DNA of 64,000 bases from Dipylidium caninum (Eukaryota; Platyhelminthes; Cestoda; Cyclophyllidea; Dipylidiidae), in contig QEYB01000466.1 of NCBI GenBank assembly GCA_017562135.1, positions 930,001 through 994,000 of the forward strand, read 5' to 3'. How positions within the stretch are numbered: position 1 is the stretch's first letter; each line of letters opens with the position of its first letter. The position numbers were made by a program, and so were the translations under genes. The notes beneath the pieces were generated by a model, which saw only the letters and a program-made list of their open reading frames with translations, had not been told where the DNA came from and did no database searches. Positions 45,401 through 57,200 of the stretch are shown one piece after another.

Positions 45401-48400
45401 GGCTCGGTCACTAGGGTGTTTGATCAAAGTGGCCGAAATTTTCCTCATTTGCGTCGATCACAGTTTAAGGGATTTAAATAGTCCCAAAGCCACCCGCAGT
45501 TAGAATTTAAATTGCCTCTCTTGAAGTCTCCTTTCTGCCTCTTACTTTGATTCGCTTTTACACTGTTTAAGAAGAAAAACCAACCACGAACGCGTCCACG
45601 TGGGTAGCAAATTCTCCTCCCGCTGTGAAGTGATCTTATTCGAAACCACGGTGAATAGTGAATCGGTGGAGGGAGAAAAAAACATCCGAGGGAAACGCGA
45701 TAGACTTTTCGCAACCCATTAAAGGGTCACTTCGTCGGCTTATTACGTCAAGTCGTAAACGCGTGGGGGCTATCAACTCGCCACTTGGGTATGGCATGCG
45801 CACCGGACCGAGAGATGTCATCGGACAGGCGGCCGCAGGCCCAGAGACCACGAGGGCGGGAGGGGCGAGGGAGGACAGTGAGGCGGGCACTTTTCACGCT
45901 CCCTCCTCCCCCGCCCCAATCCACCCCGCAGTCCACTCTAGTTTCCCACAAAAATTTGGGCACTTTTTCATCATTCATTGCGAAAACCAATGAAACTGGT
46001 GACCTTGAAAGTAATTCTCCGCCTCACTCCTTTCTACACCAGTACTTCCGCAGTGATACAATCATACCACAGTGAGCAATTCACTCGAATTTTGCCCTAA
46101 CATATGAAACTGCGGACGCGTGTTCAGGTTTCAAGCAGGCATTTGTCGACGAGACGATTTGTGGTCCTCCCTCAATGTTCACTACGGCTACGCGGTGAAA
46201 GAGGGAGAGGCGAGCGAGAGAGAGAGGTGCTGCGAAATCCACTTAATGGGCAGAGTAACCGATGAGATGGTCCATATTTTCGGTCTATAGAAAGTTTCTC
46301 GTAGGCTGTCACTTTAAGTTTATACTTTTTACGAGCATTAGATTAATGTATTGTTGGCATGAGAGTCACAAATCGATTAAAATCTTTTCTTAAAGAGATG
46401 AATTTCGGGGCGAGGACGGAATTTCACATTGAAACAAAAAAGATGCTCGAAAATCGTAACATCGTGCTTTTTCTACTTCTCTCACGGATCATTAAATCGG
46501 TGGTAGAAACAGAGCGAGTACGAATTTTTTAGAGTTTTGTAGGGCAATAGTTTAGGGTGCGTCGAGGCTTTTCTGTTATTTTTTGCGCATATGCTTCGAA
46601 TAGTGAAAGTCCGGGCAACCCGAGAAAACCCCCGCTTTCATTCAGACTTTAGATATCACAAAAAAGTGTTTTTGACAAAATACACCCAAAATAAGGCGTT
46701 TTACCAGTCTACGAGAAAAACCACATAAATATGGCTAAGTATATTTTTTTGGGAGGGTCGAATTTTATCGAAACTGTGCCAATTTTCATGGCGAGATTAA
46801 ACAGAAGCGTATTTAAAAATTTCTACTAGGATATGGGTTTTTTCACATTATTTATGAGCATCGGCCAACATCATAGTTTTGAAAGTGAAAAATTTATTCT
46901 CTAAATAATGTTAACAGATCAGTGGAGTGGAAGGAAGCTCTGTGAGAGGCTTTAGAACAGGCTTATCTCGTAAAAAAGCCCATTTCAATCGGTTTAAGTA
47001 AGAAGAGGGAGAGTTGGAGGAAGGCATCAATCGCTTATCTGTTATTACTCTCACCAACAAACCCACTTTTTCCCCACAAATAAGCCGTGAAAAACGACTG
47101 TTTGCGGTAGCCACATTCTGCAACATTAATTACCAACCTTATTTGCTTTCAACGCATTAAATACCACATGCTAGGTACTAGCCCAAGTATGCGGGCATAT
47201 TTTTTGGTAAAAAAGAGGAAGAAATAGCCCGTTCCCATTCAAAACAATCTTTACATTAGTAGTTCCACTAATGGGAATGACGGATAATTCCTACTCCTAC
47301 ATCTTAAAACATGCAAAAGTTGCTTGCTATGTACATTTCGCTTTTTGGAATGTCAAAATTAGAGCCCGTCGTTTCTAAGTTGAACGTTACTGTATTATTC
47401 CTGCTAAAATAACTAACCATTTGTGAGGCTTTAAGCGCGTAATTACTCAGGTAATAATTTTTGCGGATAAGATCGTTCTTACAACTGACTTCTTAATGGC
47501 AGTCAGAATAAAGTTGTGCTTAAAATTTGCCATATGCGCATAGAGTCAGAAAGAAATTCCCTCCATTTTTCGGAGTAAACGCAGTCGATGACGACTGCAC
47601 TTGCCACTTGTATTCCTTTGAATTAGACGTCTTAATATGATTGATGATTTCTCAAATAGGTGATTAACCATTCTTTATTAATCAGAGCATTTAAATTGGT
47701 TTATTAAGCCTTGCACGTATTTCAACTTCAATTTTCCGATTATATTGAACCTGCATCCACGACATGGATCGTTTAAACAGGCGTTGCTAGGTAATGGCGT
47801 ATTATTTCATCCTGATTTTTAAAATGGTCTGAACTAAATTGTTTTGCTTCGGGACTTAACCTACTGGTCCCGCAAACATTCTTCCTGTTGTAATTGTGCA
47901 TTTCTTTTAATTGAATCAAGTAAGATGAGAAATCGCTGCACCGTGTAAATTTCTCACACGCTCTGATTGATTAGTATAATAATAAGGCATGAATTTTCTA
48001 TCAAGCACAAACCAAATATGTACACAGGTATAAGTCCCCAGTGATTTACGTCATGAAATGTTTATTGTTAGACTTTTTCTACGCTGCAGCATTTTTACGG
48101 ATTGAATCCTAGGTGGAACTAAAGTACTATATATTGAGTAGAAATGCTTAACTTTGGACAACAAGGACCAAATGTGCGAGAGTGTCATTTGTACTAGGTT
48201 TGCTCTGATGTTACCAAGCTTATCAATGCTAATCAGTTTTTGTGGTCTACTGTCAGTTTGGCCATTTATGTCGCCCGTTACCCTAAACAAGGAAATTTGC
48301 TTGACGGATTTTCGATAACAATCTTGGATTTGAGTTGGATTAGAGTGATGTGGTTTGTAACTCGTCAACCACAAAGTGATCTCGTCAGTAATGAAAAATT

Positions 48401-51400
48401 ATCGCCTTCTTTTGCGAGGCTGAGTCAGAAGCGATAATAATCACAAATGTATGGTTGTTCAAATATGTGGATCCGGTGGGCTATTCTTACGTCTAAGTCT
48501 TTCCTACTGGACTCCTGAAATCTCGCAACTCCTTCAACTCGATCGAGAACAGAGGACATGGTTTTTTTCCGCCAATTGTGTGCAACAAATGAAATTGTTC
48601 GCCTGAGAGCACAACCATCGTCGGCTCAGCATATGAGTGTCGGGGGCATTAGAAAAAGCTGTTTCTTAAGACGTCGGCTTTGACTTAAATCCTCACATCT
48701 TAGGCCTTTGCGACTTATTAGACGTTGAAGTGCCAGCGAAGAGGCCAGCACACTCAATTTAGTCTCACGGTGTAAATGCCTTTTCGAATGAAACCCAAAC
48801 GCACAGAAAAGAATTGAGGCATTTTAAACAAGTGACATATCATCTTCATCTTAACGAAGTTTGGGGAGTCAAATAAGATTCGCCGGCCTTCGAAGCAAGA
48901 CTGTGTGAATGGGGACCGTATCTCGAATAACATGCCATAAGGAGCTAGCATAAAATGACGGCGCATGAGGAGCTAGCGCAGATAAAAGTACGTTAATACA
49001 AATGCCCCCGAACTACTTAGGGGGAAAAAATATCTCAAGTAAATGGTTGAGCTGTCACGCTATGCAGCTTTCACACGTAATTTTCTGGATAGGCGTTAGG
49101 CAATGCCAACATTGAGGGCCAGTGGAAGTTAACTCTGCCATAACACGATTAACATCCTCGAAATGATAAGATAGTAGACAAAATGTTGCAAAGATTTATA
49201 AAAATAAGTAAGACAAGTGGGGATCGTATCTGCAAAATGCTTGCCTCTATTCAAATGGAGCAACAAGTGGAATGGAAATAAACCGCGAAAGCTCAATGTG
49301 ATCATGGCTTCGACGGAACTAAAATTGTTTCAAATGGTGTATGCTCACTTGTGCCTACCCGCCACCTCCGCTTCCCACAATCAATGAGCAATGGAAAGAC
49401 CAGAGAAACAATCCAGGCACTCTGGGTTGGCCCAGAGTATGAATCCTCCCAGACATTTGGAAGTGAGGCAAAAAGAGCGGTTCTGAAATGCTACAATTGA
49501 GTAGTTAGGTTGCAGTGTCTCATTTTGACCACCTTCATCTCCCCTATACACTTTCGACAATATTATCGCAAAGCTTGGATTGGGATATCCAAAGGATGGG
49601 TATCCTTCTTCCCAAGTCTAACATAGACTCAAATCCGTTCGGGTAGTGACGTGGAGCAAAGAGAAAAGGAAAAGTAACGAATTTTCCACAGACCCTATTT
49701 TTTTAAATCGAGTACCAAATTGCAAGAAAGAAAACTAGTGAAAAAGGAGACTAGAGTGTCAATTGCCTTAAATTCTCGTCCGAGGACTGGGATAAATGAA
49801 GAAATGTGAGATTGGGGAGAATTTCCTCCGAGTACGGTTATTGAAACGAGTTGGAGAGGAGAAGTTTGGTGCTCGCGACCTCTCGCGGTTACAGTCGGCC
49901 GAGTCAGTGGACCTTTGCGATGTATGACGGAGTGAATGGGTTTCATCACAGGGTTTCCGACACATACAATCTAATTAAGTCCGCGTGGTTGCGTAAAAAA
50001 CAGCAAATAAATTGTAACAGGTGAAGTGGCTCATTAAAACGCCAATTTTAGGTTTGGTGATCTGAAGGTTTTGACCCAAATGTGGAATTATTTTTCTTAG
50101 ATAATTTAAAGCTTGCGTGACGAGTGAGCTGGTTGACGTCCCTGAAAAACCGTTATTTGATTAAGTTAAACAAGGGCGAATTCAAGATCCTTCTTCTTAA
50201 TAATTATACCGAATTCGTTATTGTTGTAGAATTGGTCTGGCAAACAGATTTAAGTTTCATCTTTCCGACACTTTCGCCAAAAGAGGTGATGAAGAATACA
50301 CGTGCCCGGCATCCTGAATTGGCGTCTAAATTGGCTGCCTCAGGTCTACCATCCACTCGCCTCACGGGCTCAGATCTACTAGCGGTTCAACCACCAACTC
50401 TTGGGGGTATAGGTCAGTTGCCTCAGACGAGACAGCAGGAGAGTACAGTGGCCGATTTGAAAGCCGCCATTCTCCAACATTCCGGTGGAATTAAAACAGC
50501 ATTCGTCGAAAATCATGCCCACGTCGGTCGCGGTAATCTACAGCGTCCACCTTCACCGGAAATTGTAAACTTCTTCCTTGCATTAGCCTTTCTTGGAATT
50601 CGCATTGCCACCACGTTTTGGACAGTCTGGCCTACATTCGCGTACCTCTCGTCCGTCCTCCTCATAGCCTCCGGCGTTTACCTCACCGTTGAGTATGCCG
50701 CTATCAGTCTACTCGTGCAATTGTCAACCTGTCTCACTGTCCACGTCAACACTAGCGACATATATGGATCTCTAATTATGGTGCGATTGCCAATGCGATT
50801 GAACGCCTGGCAGATGATCCTCATTACCGCTCTCGACTGCGCCAGCACTCTCGCCGGTTATGGCATCCTCTTCCACCTGGGTGTGAGACAATTCTACAAG
50901 GCGGTAGAGAAGAATTACTACACAGTGGCAAATGTTCTTAAGATAACAAAGTCCCCAACTAACGGTATCTCGGAGCAGACGACCACTCTGACACCATGTA
51001 GTGAGCCAGAGTCACTGGAGGGAAAGAGGAGGTGTTCATTTTGCCACTGTTGGCCACTTCGTAATCGTGCCCTCATAGTACTGGGCTTCTTCTCCTTCCT
51101 TCTCAGCATTCTCATTCGAATGCCCTGTTTGTATGATATTTTCCTACTGTATTGGAATGAGAAGGACTATCTGTGTCTCACCACAGTCATCCTCTTCGTC
51201 TGTGTCCACTTAGCCTGGCTCATGGTGTGGTTTGGATTTGCCATGAAGCAGAAATGGAATTTTCATATCATCTATCCCCGAGCCATGCCACCGTGCACGG
51301 AGTCGAGCGTTCAGAACGCCTTCTTAGCAGAGCCCGGTCTTCAAAGTCGCCTCGTCTACACACCAATTCCGGAGTGCAACGATGAGGAGGCAGTGTCCCT

Positions 51401-51980
51401 TCAAAACCCCACCTTCTTTTCACCGCTGCAATTGGAAAATCCCGATGTCAGTCTTGCCACTCCCATCTGTCTAACCTCAGCTCACATGTATGCTCCACCA
51501 AATAGCATGAAATATGCCTTACGTGTGCCTACTCCACAAGAAGTGACCACGGGCCAGGTAATGGCTAATAAACTCTACGAGGCGAGTGTACCCAATTACC
51601 GAGTTAGTACACCGGCAAGTGAGTCGTTTGCTCTGCAAGGCCACTACCTCCTGGCGCCTACTGCACACAGGTACGCGTCCGTGCGACGATTGAATACGTG
51701 GGAGTCGGAAATACCCGGTGGACGCCAGAAGGTGATAGTGAATGTCACCGAGACCGCGTCACCCGGTCAAGTGCTACGCGGTCCACGTACCATCTCCGGT
51801 GAGACGGCGAGGAGTGGTGACACTCGTCCCCGGTCACTACCGCTACAGTCGAGTGACGGGGTCGAGGGTGGAGGGGGTGGTTTCATTGGCAGCGCCCTCC
51901 TCAAGGCGGCACCGATGGCCGTGCCGGAGAGTGGTCGGAGTACAGCCACTTCTGGCGATCAGATATGCAGTCAAGTGTAA
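42016..51980 (+). CDS. Multi-pass membrane protein, tincar-like
   Basis: Two exons, 42016-42499 and 50284-51980, join in phase 1 across a 7.8-kb intron (AATCCA|gtaagt; cgccaaaag acceptor), giving about 726 residues. At least seven hydrophobic segments are seen: FWHCILVVAFQSYVLV, FFVNCIVFSAAFTLVMAFLL, FPIAFLFHVLGAYFLLLPAP, IVNFFLALAFLGIRI, YLSSVLLIASGVYLTV, MILITALDCASTLAGYGI, and a C-terminal pair ending LAWLMVWFGFAMKQKWNFHI. The arrangement (two N-terminal helices, a loop, a PSxExxN-helix block, a last helix followed by KQ/R-W-x-F) resembles insect Tincar, a membrane protein with a heart and eye role in Drosophila. I recalled the family from memory, so treat the name as tentative. The 190-residue tail is Ser/Thr/Pro-rich and probably disordered. 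Further exons in the intron cannot be excluded. Confidence 0.55.
42500..50283 (+). other. Intron of the tincar-like gene, about 7.8 kb
   Basis: AT-rich. Scattered open frames on both strands lack splice sites and family resemblance, including overlapping frames near 48051-48437. A small inverted repeat, AGGGCTTA/TAAGCCCT, sits at 44706-44733. Confidence 0.5.
50284..51980 (+). CDS. Tincar-like exon 2 (terminal)
   Basis: Long exon to TAA at 51978-51980. The acceptor at 50282-50283 follows the pyrimidine-rich ttcatctttccgacactttcg and fits the phase of exon 1. Reading could extend upstream to 50124, but that part has no coding character. Contains four or five helices, then a long tail with prolines and a Gly run (GVEGGGGGFIG). 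Confidence 0.75.
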
Positions 51981-53888
51981 AAGTCTCTTTAGTCTGACTT
52001 GTCCATCTCTTCCGTCCCCAAACGCCACTTGGCCTTTGATTATCCGCCTGTCTGTCTGTCTGTCTGTCCGCCCGCCCGCCCTTCCGCCTGTTTGCCTGAG
52101 TCTGATTGACTGAACAGAACTGCTCTGGGCACTTCCTTGTACTTGGATGCACCTTTAAACCCGCGCTTTTATGTGAATCTCAGTTATTCCATCGTGTACA
52201 TACTTGTACGTAAACATGTTCTTTCCCATTGTTTTCTTGTTCATCAAGTGGCCTTGCGTGAGTGTGTATCAAAGGCTGTCTGACAGTCACTTTTCACCTG
52301 ATCGAAGAGCCAGTGTTTCACAAGGCCACGCACTAACTCGAAGCGTCCGGCTGAACTCCCTACGGGCTTTCGAGTCTCGTCCACACACAACTGATCCAGC
52401 GTCACTCGCACACAATCAGCCGCCGTGCCAGAGTCAATCGCGGGAAGTGGGGAAATAATTCCATAAATAATTCCTCACGCCTGGCCCGTCAGGAGTGGGG
52501 CGAGGCCGTTTAGGCGAAGCGAGTGAACTTAGTCAATGAGGTCTAATCTTATAGTCTGTGGACGAAGGTAAAGAAGCGTCTTCGCGTAGCTTCGATTGTC
52601 TCGCCTGGGGCTGCCCTGTTGATGGAGACGGCGATTCGGACAGGTGTGTCTACCCATACACATGATAAATGAGAGTCCAGCGAGGACCTGTGGAGTTCAT
52701 TTGAAGCAGTAATGAGGTTGAATTTAAGCCACGTTCAATTATTTGGCAATTAGGTGATTTTACTTAATGTCACCACTTCGAGACGGTGGGTTTTTTAAAC
52801 ATCACAGTAAACATGTCACGTGCAGGAATGATTAATAGACAGCGCTGAGAGACTCTGTACCAAGACAATTGGCAAAGCCGCCTCTCCTCCTCGCTCCAAC
52901 ATCCGGAACTTTCCCGCTCGCATCCTCCGTCTCCTCACCGAAGACCGTGAACGGGGCAGAAAAAGGTCATATTGACACCTTTATGAAGTTAATATTTTGT
53001 TTGAATAAATATACGAGCCATGTGGCAGTCTTTCACGTGGAAAGATAAATAATTCCTTTATCATGTTTATGCTTAGGCACAACCGCCCCCGACCAACTCA
53101 GCCCCCACCCCCACCCCACCCACCACCCGCATACTCTCCCCTCTCTTCCACACACACACACACACACGCACGCACAAAAAAGACGCGCCACCAACTTGCC
53201 GCAGCGACAGGGACTTTGGCACGATTTAACCGCAAGCAGTAATGGTAAAATAAGATATTCACTTGGAGCTCCTTACATGTAAATTATGATGTGGGGAGAA
53301 TTTGGTTGTTTCCCTTTGGCCTCAACACCCGATTCCTCCAGCCACCAACTTTGTAGACTGACGTCGCAAGAACAGGTAAAATAAACAAGTAGAGTGCCCA
53401 TTTATATCTCATTAAAAATGGTAATCCAAGCACACGAAATGCGTTATGTCGGGGTGGTGAATACCCATACTACTCAATCACGGCTATTGGTAATTAGTAG
53501 TATTTGAAGTTACAACCGCAGTTAGGTTTACTAAGGCACGGAAAAGAGGGTGTGATGGTGTCAACGTCCTTTTTACTATCAGCAGGTAGTAATGTTGCTT
53601 AAAATAAAGATTTACCCCTTCCCTATCACCAACAGCCATGGGCACCTCCTGGGCCCACCAATTGAGGAGGTCAAATACCTTTAGTTACTAAGTTACCCCA
53701 CATTAAAATAGAAAAAAAAGGAGGGAGACATTAGAAGAGGAGGAAGATGAGATGACCAACCCACACCTCTTAGCCTTCATTGCATCTTATGACAACTTTA
53801 CTTCCATATTTTGAATTATGTCTTAATTGAAATTGACCATGCATAGCAAATGTTACTTCTGTTGTCCACAACTCCGCCGCCAATCGCT
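51981..53888. other. 3' flank of the tincar-like gene
   Basis: Probably includes its 3' UTR. Has a (TCTG)n-type run near 52050-52078 and a (CA)n run near 53151-53170. No gene seen. Confidence 0.5.
53004..53009 (+). promoter_or_regulatory. Possible poly(A) signal of the tincar-like gene
   Basis: AATAAA about 1 kb after the stop; a plausible but distant candidate. Confidence 0.3.
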
Positions 53889-54257
53889 TTAGCTGGACGA
53901 AGGAGTGGAGTGTTGAGGCAAAACAGCAGTGTTTGGAGAAAGTGAGATTACCAAATTTCCTACGTACCCGACAGTTGCGGCAGTGGGAAATGAGAGACGC
54001 GAGCGGACGCAGAAAGACGGTGAGTCGCATGAATCGCCTCCACTGGCGGTCTGGACGACTAATATCGGACAAAAGCGGCCCTGATTGGGAAGAGCAGAGA
54101 GAGGAAAGACTGCGGAAGGCAGGCATACAGACAGGCAGATCTGGACGCTCCGAAAAAAAGTTGCATTTCCGTCATAATCCGTGGGGATATTCTCTGCCCG
54201 CGGGACTGGCTGACACGAAAGATACGGGACCCAACTTGGCCGACTACAATTTTCCCC
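53889..54257 (-). CDS. Possible terminal exon of the unrecognised gene
   Basis: Acceptor attacctttaag; open to a stop at 53889. Phase 0 fits 55064. An alternative exon start at 54109 (tgccttccgcag) opens a different frame (RRFMRLTVFLRPLASL). Neither can be confirmed. Confidence 0.2.
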   Translation of the reverse strand, partial: GENCSRPSWVPYLSCQPVPRAENIPTDYDGNATFFRSVQICLSVCLPSAVFPLSALPNQGRFCPILVVQTASGGDSCDSPSFCVRSRLSFPTAATVGYVGNLVISLSPNTAVLPQHSTPSSS

Positions 54258-57200
54258 CTTAAAGGTAATGAGACTGCGCAATTGAAAGCACAAAATGGTC
54301 GTATATTTTGCACGGGTTTGATGCCTTTGAAAAAACCACTAAAAGCACACACCAATTATGACGAGAGCACGCAAACGGGGAGTAGGGTTGGGAGAAAAAG
54401 AGGAGGCGAGAATAGGCTAATAATAGTAAGTTGGATAGGAGAGGTGCTGGCCACATTGAAAATACAAGCCTTAAAGGATTGAGGCAGAATTTAGTGTAAA
54501 ACTTTAGCCTCACCTACAATTCCACGCTCTGTTTACACTCCACGCCATTGGAAATGACTTCAGATGCCGTCATCATGCCTGACAGGCAGATCTCATCCGT
54601 CTTCTAATTGAAAGTCCCACCAGTAAAGGCAACTGTGTACGTAGAGGCGGACGCAGGCGGCGGCGGCGGGAGAGGAGGAGGAGGAGCAGGAAAGGACTCA
54701 TGAAGCTAGGCGTTAGCCTGAGAAAAGTGTTACTTTCCCTCACCATGGCACAGTTTTCATTCCTTCACAAAATTTTCTCTTCAATTAACAACTTATTTCA
54801 GCTAAAATTTGAAAATCGCCTGAAGCCTCCAGTAAAACGATTTGATGTTTTTGTAGAGGTGAGCAATTTGGTTAGTCTAGAGGTATGAGGAAAGGAAAGC
54901 TTGGTTCGGTAAAGTCTGTATTTCACGGCGAACCACGAGAGAGCAGACCGAAGGGGAGCTCGAACTGATAGGCGCTGGATCGTCATTCTTTCCGTGCCTC
55001 CTATCAAATTGGAAGGTGAGCGTTTGAGCCACCTTGTGGTGCTTTGAATGTGACACGCCTTACAATTCCACAGGTCAATGCCAAAATTGCTCTCTTTCCG
55101 TTGTTGGTAGAAGGAAGAGACTGAATTACATGGCGTCTGGCAGGGCCGACGACAAATGCCTGCGCACAAGCCCGCCTTGGTGGCAGGTAATGCCAGAAGT
55201 TGGCGGTCGGTAACAGCACCGAAACTCGCTTCACCCTGTCACATCGACGGTCTAAACGCGTCCACCGCAAGCAGCCGACTTCTCGCGAGTTTGGAGGGTC
55301 AACGAGACGCACACAGAGCCACGACTTGTATACTGGAGGCCACGGCGGGTCACGGGCATCAGCTTCAACTATCGTCTCCACCGTCCACCTCTGGACAGAA
55401 GAAAGTATGGACGCGATTTGACTACACCCACTGGTTGAAGAAGTAGAGGCATTTGATTGCTTCTAAGGGTTGACAGGACGTCATTCTGGGAGACATGACA
55501 CGCGCTAAAGTGCGAAGGGACTTGGGAAGGAGAGAAGGAATGGAAACAGGACAGAAGAGGGAAGAAATTGAGCTAACGCATTTGGCTCCCTGTGAAACAC
55601 ATTTTTCAGCAGGTCGCATCTTTGGAGGCTGTGAGGTTCTCCTCCACTCTCGCCAAATCTCTCCCCGACCGCCTTCTGCTTCCTTCTCTTCCACTTTTTT
55701 TGTGCGACCTGTGGTGTTGAAATCCAACATCTGCGTAGAACGGCGTCCACAGAAGCCCGGGTGAAGGACTCATGTATTATGCCCAGCGCGGGGCTGTTTT
55801 TGCTTCCTCTTAAGGAATCCCAACAGGCACTAAGCGCTGGATCTACGGGCGGGACAGGGTGAGGCTACACTTACCGCTTCAATGAGGACTTCAGGAGAAA
55901 TGGAACACTGATATGAGGGAAAGTATGCCAATTGGCGTCTTTCAATTCACCACTCGACCAAAAGTGGCCAAATCCAAATTATTAGATTGGAAATTATGAA
56001 AGGGGCGTTTTTGTTTAATCGGTGTTCTGCCGCGGCTGAGAAGGAAAGAGATACGTCGTAACGTGTGTGCAACATTTTTATTTGTAAATTTTAAACGTAT
56101 TCCTCTTAACCGTTTCAAAGACTTCCTCCCAGTTTATACTGCCATTTTCATTTTATTTTTCGACGAAACTAAATGGAAACAAAAGGCGATTTACGCCTAC
56201 CTTTTCTGGTACGAGATCAAATTGAATCGTAGCACAGCTCAACAAGGCTCGAGAAACATTAATGAGGCATTCGGGCGTGGATCCACTAATGAGAAAAAAA
56301 GTTCTCGATGTTGATGCCGCAAATTTCGTTCTGGCAACTTAAGTATTGCCAAGGCGCCTCGAGGAAGACCACCGGACTATGCCGGCAACGAGGAAAAGGA
56401 GGAGGAGGAGTTAAGGACGACGACTGTGGAATCCGATCCATAAACAGAATTTTTTGTGTCAAAATACACGGTCTACTGAAAATTCTGTTCGTTTGTGAAA
56501 TAAAATACAGCTCTTTCTTGCCGTTATCATCAATGGCTACTTGCCACTGAGAGCAACTTGTGTATCCCACTTTTGAAAAATGTTTCACCTTTCAAGACGA
56601 AATATTGAAAAATTTTGTAAGGACAAGAACGGGGGGTGTCGGATGCAGTAGAAGTTCTCCGTTCGGTTCTGAAATTTTTTGACGAGTCTCCAAAGCATCA
56701 TTCATGTCGAGGTGTGATGTTCTTCTTCACTGCCTTTAACTCATCCAGATGGTGGAAATACTTCTCCGAATTGAGATTTTCGCTCGGTTTCCAAAGCTCA
56801 TCAAATACTTGGCCCCTGAATGGTCCCACCGCAGCTTTCCCTTATTCGGAGTCACATTTGCTCTCGAGACGTAAGGATTGGCCTTTCCGGTTTCACAGTA
56901 TGCCCCTTTCTTGACGATTCTTCCGTGGGTAGTCCATGTTTTCATCCCCAATTGTCATCCGATTCAAGAAGGGCTGAATTTACTTCCGAGCAGCCAGAGA
57001 GGTGCATGTAGCCACTCGATCATCCAAATTCTCCCGACATCATTCATGTGGCACCCATTTTGAGTAGTTCCACACCAATCCTACCTTCCGCGTATGCCGA
57101 AGTAAGCCTTTCTGCGATCTCCGAGGTTGCCAGCAAAGGCTCTTCCCTCAACACGGCCTTATCGGTCGCTCAAAAGGGTCGCAATCGCCTGATTCAAATT

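Noticed and set aside
48051..48437. Overlapping open frames on both strands in the tincar-like intron
   Set aside because: No splice sites in phase, no recognisable motif; likely chance in AT-rich sequence.
50124..50283. Upstream extension of tincar-like exon 2 to an earlier ATG
   Set aside because: No coding character, and a pyrimidine-rich acceptor at 50283 fits the phase of exon 1.
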